NCBI RefSeq assembly: GCF_018283675.1
Contig: NZ_JAGVRK010000001.1
Span: forward strand, 2,542,001-2,606,000
Direction of reading: 5' to 3'
Source: Metabacillus flavus
Lineage (GTDB): Bacteria; Bacillota; Bacilli; Bacillales; Bacillaceae
Length of the DNA stretch: 64,000 bases
Shown here: in pieces, positions 9,756-19,121 of the stretch
Layout of the letters: every line of letters starts with the position of its first letter
Position numbering within the stretch: the stretch's first letter is position 1
Program-made: the position numbers and the translations under genes
The notes under the pieces: model-generated
Seen by the model: the letters and a program-made list of their open reading frames with translations, nothing else
Told to the model about the DNA's origin: nothing
Databases searched by the model: none

Positions 9756-10637
9756 TTAGTGGATGGCGGACTTAAATCGTGCACCATGTGTTTCCTGCGT
9801 GTTCATGATGGTGATAAATGCATTTTCGTCAATTTCATGAATAATAGACTTCAGCTTTGTTACTTCCAGCCTTGTGACAACTGCATAAATAACTTCTGTA
9901 TCTTCGTCTGAATATCCGCCTTTTCCCTTCAGCTTAGTTGTACCGCGGCCCAGCCTGTGCAGGATCGCATCCGAGACCTCTTCGAACTGCTCGGTCACGA
10001 TGATGACGGCCTTTGTCTCATCAAGGCCCTGTATGACTGTATCAATGGTTTTGAATGCTATGTAATAAGTCATTACCGAATACATGGCCTGCTCTGGGCC
10101 AAATACAAATGCTGCCCATCCAAAAATGAAAATATTGATGAACATAACGAATTCCCCTACAGATACCGGGAGCCGTTTTGTCATTAAAATTCCAAGGATT
10201 TCTGTTCCGTCCAGCGTCCCTCCATTCCGAATGACCAAACCAACTCCGAGCCCTAAAATAAGCCCTCCAAAAACAGTAGCGAGAATCGGCTCCGTTGTGA
10301 ATGGGTCAACATGATGAAGGGACTGCTCAATGATTGCCAAAGCGATAACCCCGAATATAGAAGAAATCATGAAGGTTTTTCCGATGTGTTTGTAGCCGGA
10401 ATACATAAAAGGAAGATTCAGCACAACTACAAGTGTACCAAAACTAATAAAAGCTAGTCCTGCGGGAGTTATGTGGTCAAGAATTAGAGATATACCAATA
10501 ATTCCGCCATCAATGATGTTGTTGGGGATTAGGAAAAGCTCAAGTGCAGCGGCTGCCAGACCCGCTCCGATAATGATCATGATAAATCGATAGATGGTTC
10601 TTCCTAATTTTTCTTTGCGATGCTGTCTTTTTTCCAT
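9756..10637 (-). CDS. yqfU: YitT-family membrane protein (DUF2179)
   Basis: A 293-residue protein: about six membrane helices in the N-terminal 200 residues (YitT fold), then a cytoplasmic DUF2179 domain, about residues 205-290, with the motif [18 protein letters not shown]. Start ATG 10637 has GGAGAGGG just upstream; an earlier in-frame start would add 11 residues. Length equals B. subtilis YqfU as I recall it. Transport substrate unknown. Confidence 0.85.
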   Translation of the reverse strand: MEKRQHRKEKLGRTIYRFIMIIIGAGLAAAALELFLIPNNIIDGGIIGISLILDHITPAGLAFISFGTLVVVLNLPFMYSGYKHIGKTFMISSIFGVIALAIIEQSLHHVDPFTTEPILATVFGGLILGLGVGLVIRNGGTLDGTEILGILMTKRLPVSVGEFVMFINIFIFGWAAFVFGPEQAMYSVMTYYIAFKTIDTVIQGLDETKAVIIVTEQFEEVSDAILHRLGRGTTKLKGKGGYSDEDTEVIYAVVTRLEVTKLKSIIHEIDENAFITIMNTQETHGARFKSAIH

Positions 10638-10795
10638 AGCCCTCTCCTTTTTCTGCTTATTTTCATACATGAAATACTCTTAAGCCCATATGTATATGAT
10701 ATCCCTCTTCATATAGAGGATTGAAGCGGCAAGGCCTCATCCTTCCGCACACCTTAGGCTTTAATCCATACATTGTAGTGAGAGGAGGTTTAATT

Positions 10796-11050
10796 TTGAT
10801 TTTATTTCAAAAGATAGTCAATCAAAAGGTCAATTCCATAACAGCCGATGAACTGCTTCAGCTGGCTAAACAAAATCAGCTTTCCATCAATCCCGCTCAG
10901 GCAGTCCAAATTGTTAAAGTTATTAAAGGGAAAAATGTGAACATCTTCAATGAAAATGAGAGAAGAAAACTGCTTGCCAGTATTGCAGCGATTACGTCCA
11001 CAGCTACGGCACAACAGGTGGATTTGCTGTTCAAGCAGTTTGTAAAATAG
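10796..11050 (+). CDS. yqfT: DUF2624 protein YqfT
   Basis: An 84-residue soluble helical protein (MILFQKIVNQKVNSITADEL at its N-terminus). The start is TTG 10796, chosen because AGAGGAGG lies seven bases upstream; longer upstream readings lack a site. It fits YqfT in length and position. Function unknown. A terminator follows about 60 bp after the stop. Confidence 0.78.
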   Translation: MILFQKIVNQKVNSITADELLQLAKQNQLSINPAQAVQIVKVIKGKNVNIFNENERRKLLASIAAITSTATAQQVDLLFKQFVK

Positions 11051-11109
11051 CTTATGTAAGAGAATTCCCTGCTATTACGGCTTTTGTGCAATTATAAAAA
11101 AAATACAGA

Positions 11110-11140
11110 AAGGCTGTCTTTAGGAGACAGCCTTCTTCTT
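11110..11140 (+). terminator. Terminator of yqfT
   Basis: Arms AAGGCTGTCT and AGACAGCCTT with a 5-base loop, followed by CTTCTTCTT. Confidence 0.8.
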
Positions 11141-11195
11141 GTTTATCCCGGTTTAGCGGGCAGGAAATCTCCCGCTCATGGAAGTTTCACTTTAT
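11140..11195. repeat. Dispersed repeat, short copy
   Basis: TTTATCCCG-GTTTAGCGGGCAG...CTCATGG...TTTCACTTTAT. A longer relative lies at 19655-19862 with the same opening (TTTATCCCG, GCGGnCAG) and the same closing (TTTCACTTTAT). It contains a small CCCG/CGGG hairpin. Its end supplies the stop codon of nfo (TAA at 11192-11194). Confidence 0.5.
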
Positions 11196-12085
11196 TGACT
11201 GACGATTTTTTCTAAAACTCCATCATCAAATTCTTTAGACCGAATCATTTCAATCTCAAATTTGTATGGCGGTTTTTTATTTTTTTTATCTTCCCCTACA
11301 TAGGGGGTTTCCAATATTTTCGGCACTTCCGCCAGAGAAGGATGGTGCACGATGTTAAGAAGTGCATCAAAGCCAATATGACCGAAACCGATATTTTCAT
11401 GCCGGTCTTTTCTGGCACCAATCGGATTTTTGCTGTCATTGACATGAAGGACCTTCAAACGATCAAGTCCGATGATCCGGTCAAATTCCTCTAACACCCC
11501 ATCAAAATTATTGATAAGATCATACCCTGCGTCATGTGTATGGCATGTATCAAAGCAGACAGATAAATGTTCATTGTAATGAACACCGTCCATAATCCGT
11601 GCAAGCTCTTCGAAGTTTGAACCGATTTCTGAGCCTTTTCCCGCCATCGTCTCAAGTGCAATTTGAACCGGCTGATCCTTGAGCAGCACTTCATTAAGTC
11701 CCTCAACGATTTTCCTGATGCCCTCTTCTGTTCCAGCCCCGACATGTGCACCTGGATGGAGCACAATTTGTTTTGCGCCAAGTGCCGCTGTCCGCTCGAT
11801 TTCAGATCGCAGGAAGTTTACTCCAAGTTCAAAGGTGTCCGGATTAACGGAATTTCCAATATTGATGATGTAAGGGGCATGGACAATGATGTTGTCCATG
11901 CCGTTCTCTTTCATATGGGCCTGTCCGGCCTCGATATTCAGATCTTCAATTTTTTTGCGTCTCGTGTTTTGAGGGGCACCTGTATAAATCATAAAGGTGT
12001 TTGCTCCATAGGATGCTGCTTCCTGGCTGGCCGCCAAAAGCATATGCTTCCCGCTCATCGAGACATGGGAGCCGATTCTAAGCAT
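11192..12085 (-). CDS. nfo: Deoxyribonuclease IV (AP endonuclease, Nfo family)
   Basis: Endonuclease IV (297 residues) cuts the backbone 5' of abasic sites in base excision repair. It is a TIM barrel with three zinc ions; the ligand motifs are visible: [31 protein letters not shown] and LHVNDSK. Start ATG 12085 follows AGGAGGGGATTTGC. It is 12 bp behind cshB, and the two form a unit. Its last codons lie in a dispersed repeat. Confidence 0.95.
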   Translation of the reverse strand: MLRIGSHVSMSGKHMLLAASQEAASYGANTFMIYTGAPQNTRRKKIEDLNIEAGQAHMKENGMDNIIVHAPYIINIGNSVNPDTFELGVNFLRSEIERTAALGAKQIVLHPGAHVGAGTEEGIRKIVEGLNEVLLKDQPVQIALETMAGKGSEIGSNFEELARIMDGVHYNEHLSVCFDTCHTHDAGYDLINNFDGVLEEFDRIIGLDRLKVLHVNDSKNPIGARKDRHENIGFGHIGFDALLNIVHHPSLAEVPKILETPYVGEDKKNKKPPYKFEIEMIRSKEFDDGVLEKIVSQ

Positions 12086-12097
12086 GCAAATCCCCTC

Positions 12098-13402
12098 CTA
12101 TTTCTCTCTTCTCTTGATTCGGCGCTGCTTTTTCTTGATTTTATCCATTTCCCATTTCATGTGTCTTTTGTAGCCAGGCTTTACTTTTTTAGGCTTGCGG
12201 ATCCCGTGTTTCGCACGCTCATCGGTTTCTCTATCTGTTTTCGGACGATTTTTTCTGCGATGACGGTCATCTGCATCTTTAAATTCAGTGCCTTCTAAAT
12301 CTTTGTATGCAAATGATATGCCCATTTTTTCAAGCTTAGCCAATGCATCTTCATCGGAAGTTTCATATATGGTTACTGCCAGACCTGAATACCCGGCACG
12401 CGCTGTTCGTCCCACACGGTGAATGTAGAAGTCCAAATCCTGAGGAAGTTCATAATTGATGATATGGCTGACACCTTCAATATCAATTCCGCGCGCAGCA
12501 AGATCCGTTGCAACAACGTATTGATATTCCAGATCGTTGACCTGTTTCATTACCTTTTTGCGTTCACGCGGAGGAAGTCCACCATGGATACGGCCAACTT
12601 TTAGACCTTTTGCAGCAAGCTCATCAGCAACGGCATCGGCCATTTTCTTCGTATTGGTAAAAACAATCGCAAGATATGGATTATAAGCAAGCAGCATATC
12701 ATGGACGAGTTTCGTTTTATTGCGGTGTCTCAGCGGCAACAGCACATGCTCAATCTTCTCTGCGGCAGCCTGCTTAGGGGCAACATGAGTGAATTTTGGA
12801 TTGGCCATGTATTTTTTCAAAAACGGCTTCAGTTTTTCTGGAATTGTGGCTGAAAAAACGAGCATTTGAAGCTGTTCCGGCATTCCGCTTGCAATTCGGT
12901 CCACATCCTCAAGGAAGCCCATATCCAGGATCATGTCGGCTTCATCGACGACGAATGATTTCGTATTGTTAACATGCAGGGCGTTTACTTTCAGCAAATC
13001 ATGCAGTCTTCCAGGTGTCCCAATGACGATTTGAGGCTGCTGCTTCAGCTTATCAATAGAGCGCTGCTTGTCAGTTCCCCCAGTAAAGCATCTTGCCTGA
13101 ATGTCCTGATCATGGTGGCTGATCAGTTTAAGAACTTCCTTGTAAATCTGATTAGCCAATTCTCTTGTCGGTGAAGTAATTACTACTTGTACAGATTGGG
13201 AAGCAGGGTCCAGGTTATTTAAAAGAGGAAGCAAGTAGGCGTGGGTTTTTCCTGTCCCGGTTTGAGACTGGCCGATCACACTTTCCCCTTTTATGATCGA
13301 AGGAATAATTCTCTCCTGTATTTCAGTTGGCTTATCAAAGCCCAATTCTTTCACTGCGTCTATTAGAAACGGTTTAAGCTTTAATCGTTCAAATCTCTCC
13401 AT
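12098..13402 (-). CDS. cshB: DEAD-box ATP-dependent RNA helicase CshB
   Basis: A 434-residue helicase. Q motif is at about residues 8-32, Walker A SQTGTGKT at about 46-53, then PTRELANQ, DEAD (VVDEADMILDMG), SAT (FSATIPE) and HRVGRTARAG. A basic C-terminal tail of about 65 residues ends RIKRREK. CshB (YqfR) remodels RNA structure and is linked to cold growth and ribosome assembly in Bacillus. It is the first gene of cshB-nfo and divergent from yqfQ. Confidence 0.94.
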   Translation of the reverse strand: MERFERLKLKPFLIDAVKELGFDKPTEIQERIIPSIIKGESVIGQSQTGTGKTHAYLLPLLNNLDPASQSVQVVITSPTRELANQIYKEVLKLISHHDQDIQARCFTGGTDKQRSIDKLKQQPQIVIGTPGRLHDLLKVNALHVNNTKSFVVDEADMILDMGFLEDVDRIASGMPEQLQMLVFSATIPEKLKPFLKKYMANPKFTHVAPKQAAAEKIEHVLLPLRHRNKTKLVHDMLLAYNPYLAIVFTNTKKMADAVADELAAKGLKVGRIHGGLPPRERKKVMKQVNDLEYQYVVATDLAARGIDIEGVSHIINYELPQDLDFYIHRVGRTARAGYSGLAVTIYETSDEDALAKLEKMGISFAYKDLEGTEFKDADDRHRRKNRPKTDRETDERAKHGIRKPKKVKPGYKRHMKWEMDKIKKKQRRIKRREK

Positions 13403-13601
13403 AGTATTATAAAACTCCCTTAATAATTTGCCATCCTGTCTGTTAGACGTTCCGTATCTGGACAGGTTTAACCATTTTCACATTATATACGATAACAGCC
13501 TAAAACACCAACCTTGCAAAGTCTTTTCCAGCGAAAAGAAAAACCTTTTTTCCGCTTGCGCATATTCTATAGCAGGTAACAGGATAGAAAGGAGTAAGAC
13601 T

Positions 13602-14330
13602 ATGTTTCCACAAAGACCTATGCCGCCGGGCGGCATACAGGGTAGAGGATTCATGCCGGGGCCATTTTCAGGCGGCAGACCGATTGCTGGCAGAGGCGGA
13701 CCATCTTTTCCTGGAATTCGTCCATTTAACGGGCAGACACCAGGAGGAAGAGGCATTTTTCAAGGAGGAAATTTCGGAGGATTTGGCGGTCCTCAAGGAT
13801 TTGGCGGCGGTCAGGGCTTTGGAGGCAGCCAAGGATTTGGCGGGTTTGGAGGCTTCGGCGGACAGGTTCCCGGCGCCCAGCAGGCAGCCGGTGCAGGCAG
13901 CGGAGGAATTAGAGGATTACTATCCCGCTTTATGCCTTCAGCAGGCGGTGCAGGAAATATTGCAGGAGCAGCCCAGCAGGGAATCTCTGGTCTTGCCAAT
14001 CCGTCCAATATAACAGGGATGCTCGGAAATGTTCAAAAAGTTCTTGGTATGGCTCAGCAGGTGACACCAATGGTCCAGCAGTACGGTCCATTAGTAAGGA
14101 ATCTGCCGGCAATGATCAAGATTTTCAGTCAAATGAACAGTGATGACGGGGAAGACAGCAGCTCTTCTTCTGAAGAACAGCCAGAAAAAAAAGCTGATAT
14201 ACAAACGCCAGCCAAGAAAAAGACAGAGTCTTTATCAAGGAAAGCTGATTACAGTTCAGAGCAAGAAGATGAATTGTCTGAAAGGGCTTCTGCCAGAAAA
14301 GGAACGTCAAAACCTAGACTTTATGTATAA
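13602..14330 (+). CDS. yqfQ: YqfQ/VrrA-type glycine-rich protein
   Basis: A 242-residue protein of uneven composition. The first 95 residues are rich in Gly, Phe, Pro and Gln, with repeats of the FGGxQGFGG kind. The middle (about 95-180) is helical with GLLSRFMP and many Gln. The tail is highly charged, with a Ser/Glu run. This fits the VrrA/YqfQ family; no enzymatic motif. Start ATG 13602 has AAAGGAG. Repeats like these vary in number between strains. Function unknown; surface or spore-coat location is a guess. Confidence 0.75.
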   Translation: MFPQRPMPPGGIQGRGFMPGPFSGGRPIAGRGGPSFPGIRPFNGQTPGGRGIFQGGNFGGFGGPQGFGGGQGFGGSQGFGGFGGFGGQVPGAQQAAGAGSGGIRGLLSRFMPSAGGAGNIAGAAQQGISGLANPSNITGMLGNVQKVLGMAQQVTPMVQQYGPLVRNLPAMIKIFSQMNSDDGEDSSSSSEEQPEKKADIQTPAKKKTESLSRKADYSSEQEDELSERASARKGTSKPRLYV

Positions 14331-14335
14331 GAGTT

Positions 14336-14364
14336 TTGTATTCTTCCTCCCATTTCGCTATAAT
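14336..14364 (+). promoter_or_regulatory. SigA-type promoter of ispH
   Basis: TTGTAT, 17-base spacer, TATAAT. The -10 is perfect and the spacing ideal. It starts five bases after the yqfQ stop and lies about 80 bp before the ispH start. Confidence 0.7.
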
Positions 14365-14380
14365 AATGTCAGGTAATGAG

Positions 14381-14406
14381 AAAAAAGGCCGGTTATCGGC
14401 TTTTTT
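14381..14406 (+). terminator. Hairpin with T-run between yqfQ and ispH
   Basis: AAAAAAGGCCG, 5-base loop, CGGCTTTTTT with one bulged G. It can end yqfQ transcripts, but it also lies at about +10 to +35 of transcripts from the ispH promoter. Confidence 0.65.
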
Positions 14407-14444
14407 CATTTTCGTTCCCTGATCATCCTTTAGGAGGAAGATAC

Positions 14445-15389
14445 ATGGATGTAATTAAAATTGCTCCGCGCGGATATTGCTATGGTGTTGTAGATGCGAT
14501 GGTCATTGCGAAAAACGCGGCAATGGACAAAACCCTGCCAAGACCGATCTACATTTTAGGTATGATCGTTCATAATAAACATGTTACAGATGCTTTTGAA
14601 GAAGAAGGAATTATCACTTTAGACGGAACAAACCGTCTTGAAATCATGGAAAAAGTAGACAAAGGAACCGTCATCTTTACAGCGCATGGCGTCTCACCTG
14701 AAGTCAGACGCATCGCCGAAGAAAAAGGACTTGTGAGCATTGATGCCACATGCCCGGATGTTACGAGGACACATGATTTAATCCGGGATGTAAAAGGAAA
14801 AGGCTATGAAGTTATTTATATCGGAAAAAAAGGCCATCCTGAACCAGAGGGTGCTGTGGGAGTGGCTCCTGAAATTGTTCACTTGATTGAGACGGTAGAG
14901 GATGCCGACGCACTTGAAATCAACTCCGAAAAAATCATCGTTACGAACCAGACGACGATGAGCCAATGGGACGTATACGATATTATGGAAAAGGTAAAGG
15001 AAAAATTTCCGCATGTTGAATTCCATCAGGAAATTTGCCTTGCTACCCAGGTGCGCCAGGAGGCTGTTGCAGAGCAGGCAAAGGAAGCTGACTTGACAAT
15101 CGTCGTCGGTGATCCTAAAAGCAACAATTCAAACAGACTGGCACAGGTATCGGAACAGATTGCCGGAACACCGGCTTATCGGATCTCCAACCTTTCTGAG
15201 CTGAAACTGGAATGGCTGAAGGGCGTTAAAACAGTTGCAATCACTGCTGGCGCCTCTACTCCGACCCCTATTACAAAAGAAGTTATTGCTTTCCTTGAAA
15301 AATACGAGGATGATGAAAACAAGGTTTGGGATGTTGTCCATGCTGTACCGCTGAACAAAATCCTGCCGAAAGTACGAGCGAAAAAATGA
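14445..15389 (+). CDS. ispH: 4-hydroxy-3-methylbut-2-enyl diphosphate reductase
   Basis: IspH (314 residues) makes IPP and DMAPP from HMBPP, the last MEP-pathway step. The three iron-sulfur Cys are visible: Cys12 (PRGYCYG), about 103 (DATCPDV) and about 193 (HQEICLATQ). Substrate-binding motifs HGVSPEV, GHPEPEG and SNNSNRL are also present. Start ATG 14445 follows TAGGAGGAAG; a longer upstream reading would run through the terminator hairpin. The length is typical of Bacillus IspH. Confidence 0.97.
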   Translation: MDVIKIAPRGYCYGVVDAMVIAKNAAMDKTLPRPIYILGMIVHNKHVTDAFEEEGIITLDGTNRLEIMEKVDKGTVIFTAHGVSPEVRRIAEEKGLVSIDATCPDVTRTHDLIRDVKGKGYEVIYIGKKGHPEPEGAVGVAPEIVHLIETVEDADALEINSEKIIVTNQTTMSQWDVYDIMEKVKEKFPHVEFHQEICLATQVRQEAVAEQAKEADLTIVVGDPKSNNSNRLAQVSEQIAGTPAYRISNLSELKLEWLKGVKTVAITAGASTPTPITKEVIAFLEKYEDDENKVWDVVHAVPLNKILPKVRAKK

Positions 15390-15390
15390 G

Positions 15391-15429
15391 AAAAAGGTGT
15401 TCCCGCAAATTTGCCGGAACACCTTTTTT
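15391..15429. terminator. Bidirectional terminator ispH/yqfO
   Basis: Arms AAAAAGGTGTTCC and GGAACACCTTTTTT with GCAAATTTGC at the tip, between the convergent ends of ispH and yqfO. Confidence 0.9.
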
Positions 15430-15439
15430 AAATCATTTA

Positions 15440-16561
15440 TTAAACAAATTTAAATGGATCTGTATGAACGGCAGACGGAACAATACTGACCTCATATTTC
15501 TTTTCCTCACATAATGAAAGCATTATTTCTGTTACTCCCTGCTTCATTACCTTCTCTACGTTATGGCCTGGGTCCACCACATTAAGGCCCATCATTATGG
15601 CATCATGTGCCGTGTGATAATAGAGGTCTCCCGTAACATACACATCTGCTCCGCTGAATTTAGCGTCATAAAGGTACTTATTTCCGTCTCCGCCCAGTAC
15701 AGCACATTTTTTAACTTTAGCATCTAAATCTCCAACGACCCGGACCGTTTCAACATCCAGCGCTTTTTTCACTTGTTCCGTGAATTCCCTGAGTGTGATT
15801 TCTTCCTCAAGCCTGCCGATTCTTCCAAGACCCATCACTAGCCCTTTTTGATCCAGAGTGTGCATATCATAGGCGGGTTCTTCATACGGATGTGCCTTTA
15901 TCATGGCGGAAACCACTTTTTTCTCAAGGTTCTCTGGGAAAACCGTTTCCAGTCTAAATTCATCTGCCTCTTCAAGCTTCCCTGCTTCCCCAATAAAAGG
16001 GGCTGCTCCTTCTAAAGGCAAAAAGGTCCCTGTTCCTTGAGCAGCAAATGTGCAATGGCTGTATTTTCCGATAGCGCCGGCCCCAGCATCTCCAATAGCT
16101 TTCCTTACCGTTTCTATATGTGAAGAAGGTACGAAAACCGTTAATTTCTTGAGTTTTTCCTCAATCACAGGAGATAAAACTTTGGTATCCTGTAAATTTA
16201 ATGCCTGTGCCAGCAAATCATTGACACCGCCCTCTGCAACGTCCAAATTCGTATGGGCCGCATAGATGGCAATGTCGTTTTTTATGCATTTTTCAAGCAG
16301 CTGCCCCGCAGGCTGATCGGTTCTCAATGCTTTCAGCGGTCTGAAGATCGGCGGATGATGGGCAATGATTAAATCGACATTCAGGCTAATGGCTTCATCG
16401 ACTACTTCGTCCAGAACATCCAGTGCAATCATAACCTGTTTAACCGGTTTATTAAGGGTTCCCACTTGCAGACCGATCTTATCTCCTTCGACTGCATATC
16501 GTTTAGGAGAAAAGCTTTCAAACAGTTCAATGATTTCATACCCGTTCGGTATTTTGCTCAT
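15440..16561 (-). CDS. yqfO: Nif3-like dinuclear metal center protein YqfO
   Basis: A 373-residue Nif3/YqgF-like protein. The N-terminal metal site shows IIAHHPPIFRPL and HTNLDVAEGGVND. A CutA/PII-like insert occupies about residues 128-230 (FVPSSHIETVRKAI near its start, HPYEEPAYD at its end), as in B. subtilis YqfO. The second metal half holds VTGDLYYHTAHDA and DPGHN. Its start overlaps the trmK stop by 4 bp, so the two are coupled. The reaction is not settled for the family. Confidence 0.92.
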   Translation of the reverse strand: MSKIPNGYEIIELFESFSPKRYAVEGDKIGLQVGTLNKPVKQVMIALDVLDEVVDEAISLNVDLIIAHHPPIFRPLKALRTDQPAGQLLEKCIKNDIAIYAAHTNLDVAEGGVNDLLAQALNLQDTKVLSPVIEEKLKKLTVFVPSSHIETVRKAIGDAGAGAIGKYSHCTFAAQGTGTFLPLEGAAPFIGEAGKLEEADEFRLETVFPENLEKKVVSAMIKAHPYEEPAYDMHTLDQKGLVMGLGRIGRLEEEITLREFTEQVKKALDVETVRVVGDLDAKVKKCAVLGGDGNKYLYDAKFSGADVYVTGDLYYHTAHDAIMMGLNVVDPGHNVEKVMKQGVTEIMLSLCEEKKYEVSIVPSAVHTDPFKFV

Positions 16562-17268
16562 TCCAATACCTCCGATGCCATGGTTATCAAAGTCTCCATT
16601 TCTTCTCGTCTGCTCATTGATTCATCTGTATTCTTTCCCTTATCAATTTGAGCTGCGACACTTTCCCAGTGGCGTTTTTCATGCTTCCATTTTTTAATAA
16701 ATACGTCATTTTTCTCTTCCATCAAAAATGGTCCGAATAAAATCGCTGATTCCTGTTTTTTTCCTCTATACGGATTGAGCGGCTCGCCTTTTTCTGCAAC
16801 AAGCACCTCATAAATTTTCATGTCCTCTTCTAAAATTTCTTCCTTTATAAGCTCCCACCCATTTTCAATCAGCCAAGTCCGTATAAAATTCGCGTTAACA
16901 TTTGGCTGAAGAATTAGCCGTTCTGTCTTATCAAGCTTGCTCTTTCCCTCCTCGAGGATCTTAGCAATCAGACCTCCGCCCATCCCTGCAATGGTCACAC
17001 ATGTGGCCTCAGAAGGGCTCAATACAGAAAGCCCATCCCCTTTTCGCACATCAATCTGTTTCGTTAATCCGGTCCTCTCCACCTGTTTGACTGCCGACTG
17101 ATAAGGGCCTTCCACCACCTCGCCCGCGATAGCCTTTTGAACATTGCCGCTTATCACAGCGTAGCTGGGCAGATAGGCGTGATCTGATCCAATATCGGCT
17201 AAAACTGCTCCTGATGGAATGAAGTTTGCAACTGCGTGTAATCTTTTCGATAATTTCAATTCATTCAT
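16558..17268 (-). CDS. trmK: tRNA (adenine(22)-N1)-methyltransferase TrmK
   Basis: A 236-residue SAM-dependent methyltransferase that makes m1A22 in tRNA. The SAM-binding motif I is VLADIGSDHAYLPSYA at about residues 21-36, with CVTIAGMGGGLIAKIL (motif IV) and LILQPNVN. The C-terminal coiled coil, from about residue 180, is Lys/Glu-rich, as in TrmK. It overlaps yqfO by 4 bp. Confidence 0.92.
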   Translation of the reverse strand: MNELKLSKRLHAVANFIPSGAVLADIGSDHAYLPSYAVISGNVQKAIAGEVVEGPYQSAVKQVERTGLTKQIDVRKGDGLSVLSPSEATCVTIAGMGGGLIAKILEEGKSKLDKTERLILQPNVNANFIRTWLIENGWELIKEEILEEDMKIYEVLVAEKGEPLNPYRGKKQESAILFGPFLMEEKNDVFIKKWKHEKRHWESVAAQIDKGKNTDESMSRREEMETLITMASEVLE

Positions 17269-17344
17269 GTTGTCACCTTTTGTCCGTAATTTATGTATAC
17301 CTTCCCCTATTTTAGGTGAAGAGCTTCTTCATGTCCAACAGGCA

Positions 17345-17370
17345 AAACAAAAACCCCTCTACAGGGGTTA
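17345..17370 (-). terminator. Terminator of cccA
   Basis: On the minus strand AACCCCT and AGGGGTT pair over a short loop and are followed by TTTGTTTTG, just after the cccA stop. Confidence 0.75.
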
Positions 17371-17378
17371 AAGACGAA

Positions 17379-17738
17379 TTATTTTAGTTCCGAAACCCAT
17401 TTTGCCATTTCATCGAGTTTCTTTTCATCCGGAACCAGATTAGCCGGCATCCCGCCGCCCCCGTTTTTAATTTTCTCCTTAATTCCATTTACATCGAGAT
17501 CATTGCCGGCTAGTTTCGGGCCTACACCGCCCTCGTAGTTTTCGCCATGACAGGAAATGCATTTCCCTTTATAAATTTCTTCAGGAGACAACTTTGAAAT
17601 GTCTTCTGTTTTCGGCTTCTCTTTCTCACCGCCAGCCATTTCTTTTCCATCACCAATCCCTTTTACTGAAAAAAAGAGCATTAATCCTATACCGAAAAGA
17701 GCAATTAAGGCAAAAGGAATAAGCGGATTCCGTTTCAT
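17379..17738 (-). CDS. cccA: Cytochrome c-550 (membrane-anchored)
   Basis: A 119-residue cytochrome c. One N-terminal membrane anchor (residues 8-27) is followed by a polar linker and the haem domain with CISCH (Cys60, Cys63, His64). Met97 in GGGMPAN is the likely sixth ligand. It carries electrons on the outer face of the membrane. Start ATG 17738 follows GGGAGGAG. The position near sigA is as in B. subtilis, but a dehydrogenase and a membrane gene are inserted between. Confidence 0.94.
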   Translation of the reverse strand: MKRNPLIPFALIALFGIGLMLFFSVKGIGDGKEMAGGEKEKPKTEDISKLSPEEIYKGKCISCHGENYEGGVGPKLAGNDLDVNGIKEKIKNGGGGMPANLVPDEKKLDEMAKWVSELK

Positions 17739-17874
17739 TTTTTCTCCTCCCAGACTTCGTCTCTCTCTATGTAATGATAGACGTAAACTTCCTTCATTTT
17801 ACTTTATATTAGTAGGAAGGAAAAGAGAATAAGACCAATTTCATCCAAAAACCCATCTTCTACCCAAATTATGT

Positions 17875-19014
17875 TCAGCAGCCGATCTGTCTTGCAATAA
17901 CCATTCTTTGAACTTCACTCGTTCCTTCGCCGATTTCAAGCAGCTTTGCATCCCGTAAATATCTCTCAACGTGGTAATCCTTCATATAGCCATAGCCGCC
18001 ATGAATTTGAATGGCCTGATTCGTGACTTCCGAACAAATTTCAGAGGCGTAGAGCTTGCACATGGATGCTTCCTTCGTAAAAGCTTTCCCCTGATCCTTA
18101 AGCCAGGCTGCTTTATATACCATCGTTCTGGCGAGTTCGATTTTCAACGCCATATCAGCAAGCTTAAATTGAATAGCCTGAAAAGTAGACAAGCTTCTGC
18201 TAAACTGCTTTCTTTCTTTAGCGTAATTAAGCGCTTTTTCAAAGGCAGCTTGCGCAATGCCCACTCCCATTGCTCCTATTCCAATACGGCCGCCATCCAG
18301 AGTAATCAGGAATTGTTTAAACCCTCTGCCTCTCTTACCCAACAGGTTTTCCTCAGGTACCGAAACATCCTCCAGAACCAATTCTGTCGTATTTGAAGCG
18401 TTCAGACCCATTTTTTCGTAATTATCAATAACGGAAAACCCTCTCGCATCGGTCGGGACAATAATCGCACTTATTTCCTTTTGGCCGCCTTCTCTCCCTG
18501 TTATTGCGGTTAAAGCTAAAAATTTCGCATAGGATGCATTGGTGATGAAGCATTTGCTTCCATTAATTACGAAGGCCCCATTCTTTACTACCGCTTCAGT
18601 AGCTGTTCCGCCTGCATCAGACCCCGCGTTAGGCTCTGTTAAGCCAAAGGCTCCCAATGACTCTCCTGAGCAAATTTTAGAAAGGTACTCCCGCTTCTGC
18701 TCTGCTGTACCGAATAAATTGATTGGCGCTCCCCCAAGTGAAATGTGCGCAGAGTATGTAATTCCAGTCGAGGCGCAGGCTCGGCTTAATTCCTCTGTCA
18801 CGATGGCAAAGCTCACGGTATCTGCTCCAGCTCCACCGAATTCTTCAGGAAAAGGAAGGCCGAGCATTCCCATATCTCCTAGCTTTTTAAATATTTGCTT
18901 TGGAAATTCCTTTGTTTTATCTCTTTCTTCAGCTCCCGGCGCCACTTCAGCATCGGAAAATTCCCTTATTGTTCTTTGAATCATTCTCTGTTCAGCCGTT
19001 AACTCAAAATTCAT
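17875..19014 (-). CDS. Acyl-CoA dehydrogenase
   Basis: A 379-residue FAD-dependent acyl-CoA dehydrogenase that introduces the alpha-beta double bond in beta-oxidation or branched-chain catabolism. Motifs include FGLTEPNAGSDAGG (FAD/substrate signature), FQAIQFKLADM, QIHGGYGYMKDYHVERYLRD and Glu363 in GEGTSEVQR, the expected catalytic base. It resembles the short/branched-chain type (AcdA/MmgC), but chain length cannot be fixed. Start ATG 19014 has GGGGGG upstream. It is a single gene; no other fatty-acid gene is beside it. Confidence 0.92.
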   Translation of the reverse strand: MNFELTAEQRMIQRTIREFSDAEVAPGAEERDKTKEFPKQIFKKLGDMGMLGLPFPEEFGGAGADTVSFAIVTEELSRACASTGITYSAHISLGGAPINLFGTAEQKREYLSKICSGESLGAFGLTEPNAGSDAGGTATEAVVKNGAFVINGSKCFITNASYAKFLALTAITGREGGQKEISAIIVPTDARGFSVIDNYEKMGLNASNTTELVLEDVSVPEENLLGKRGRGFKQFLITLDGGRIGIGAMGVGIAQAAFEKALNYAKERKQFSRSLSTFQAIQFKLADMALKIELARTMVYKAAWLKDQGKAFTKEASMCKLYASEICSEVTNQAIQIHGGYGYMKDYHVERYLRDAKLLEIGEGTSEVQRMVIARQIGC

Positions 19015-19121
19015 CCAATCCCCCCTGAATATTGAACACGCTTACATTATTATTATAAGAGGAAAGGATTATTTTCACAACTTTTTAAAAATTTAATATT
19101 TTATGCTTGTCAGCTGCCGCA

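Noticed and set aside
11663-12298. A 211-codon plus-strand ORF across nfo and the cshB end
   Set aside because: It overlaps two clear conserved genes and its composition is that of an antisense frame.
17875-19014. Acyl-CoA dehydrogenase as part of a new catabolic cluster
   Set aside because: No thiolase, hydratase, CoA ligase or regulator lies beside it; it is a lone gene between cccA and a membrane gene.
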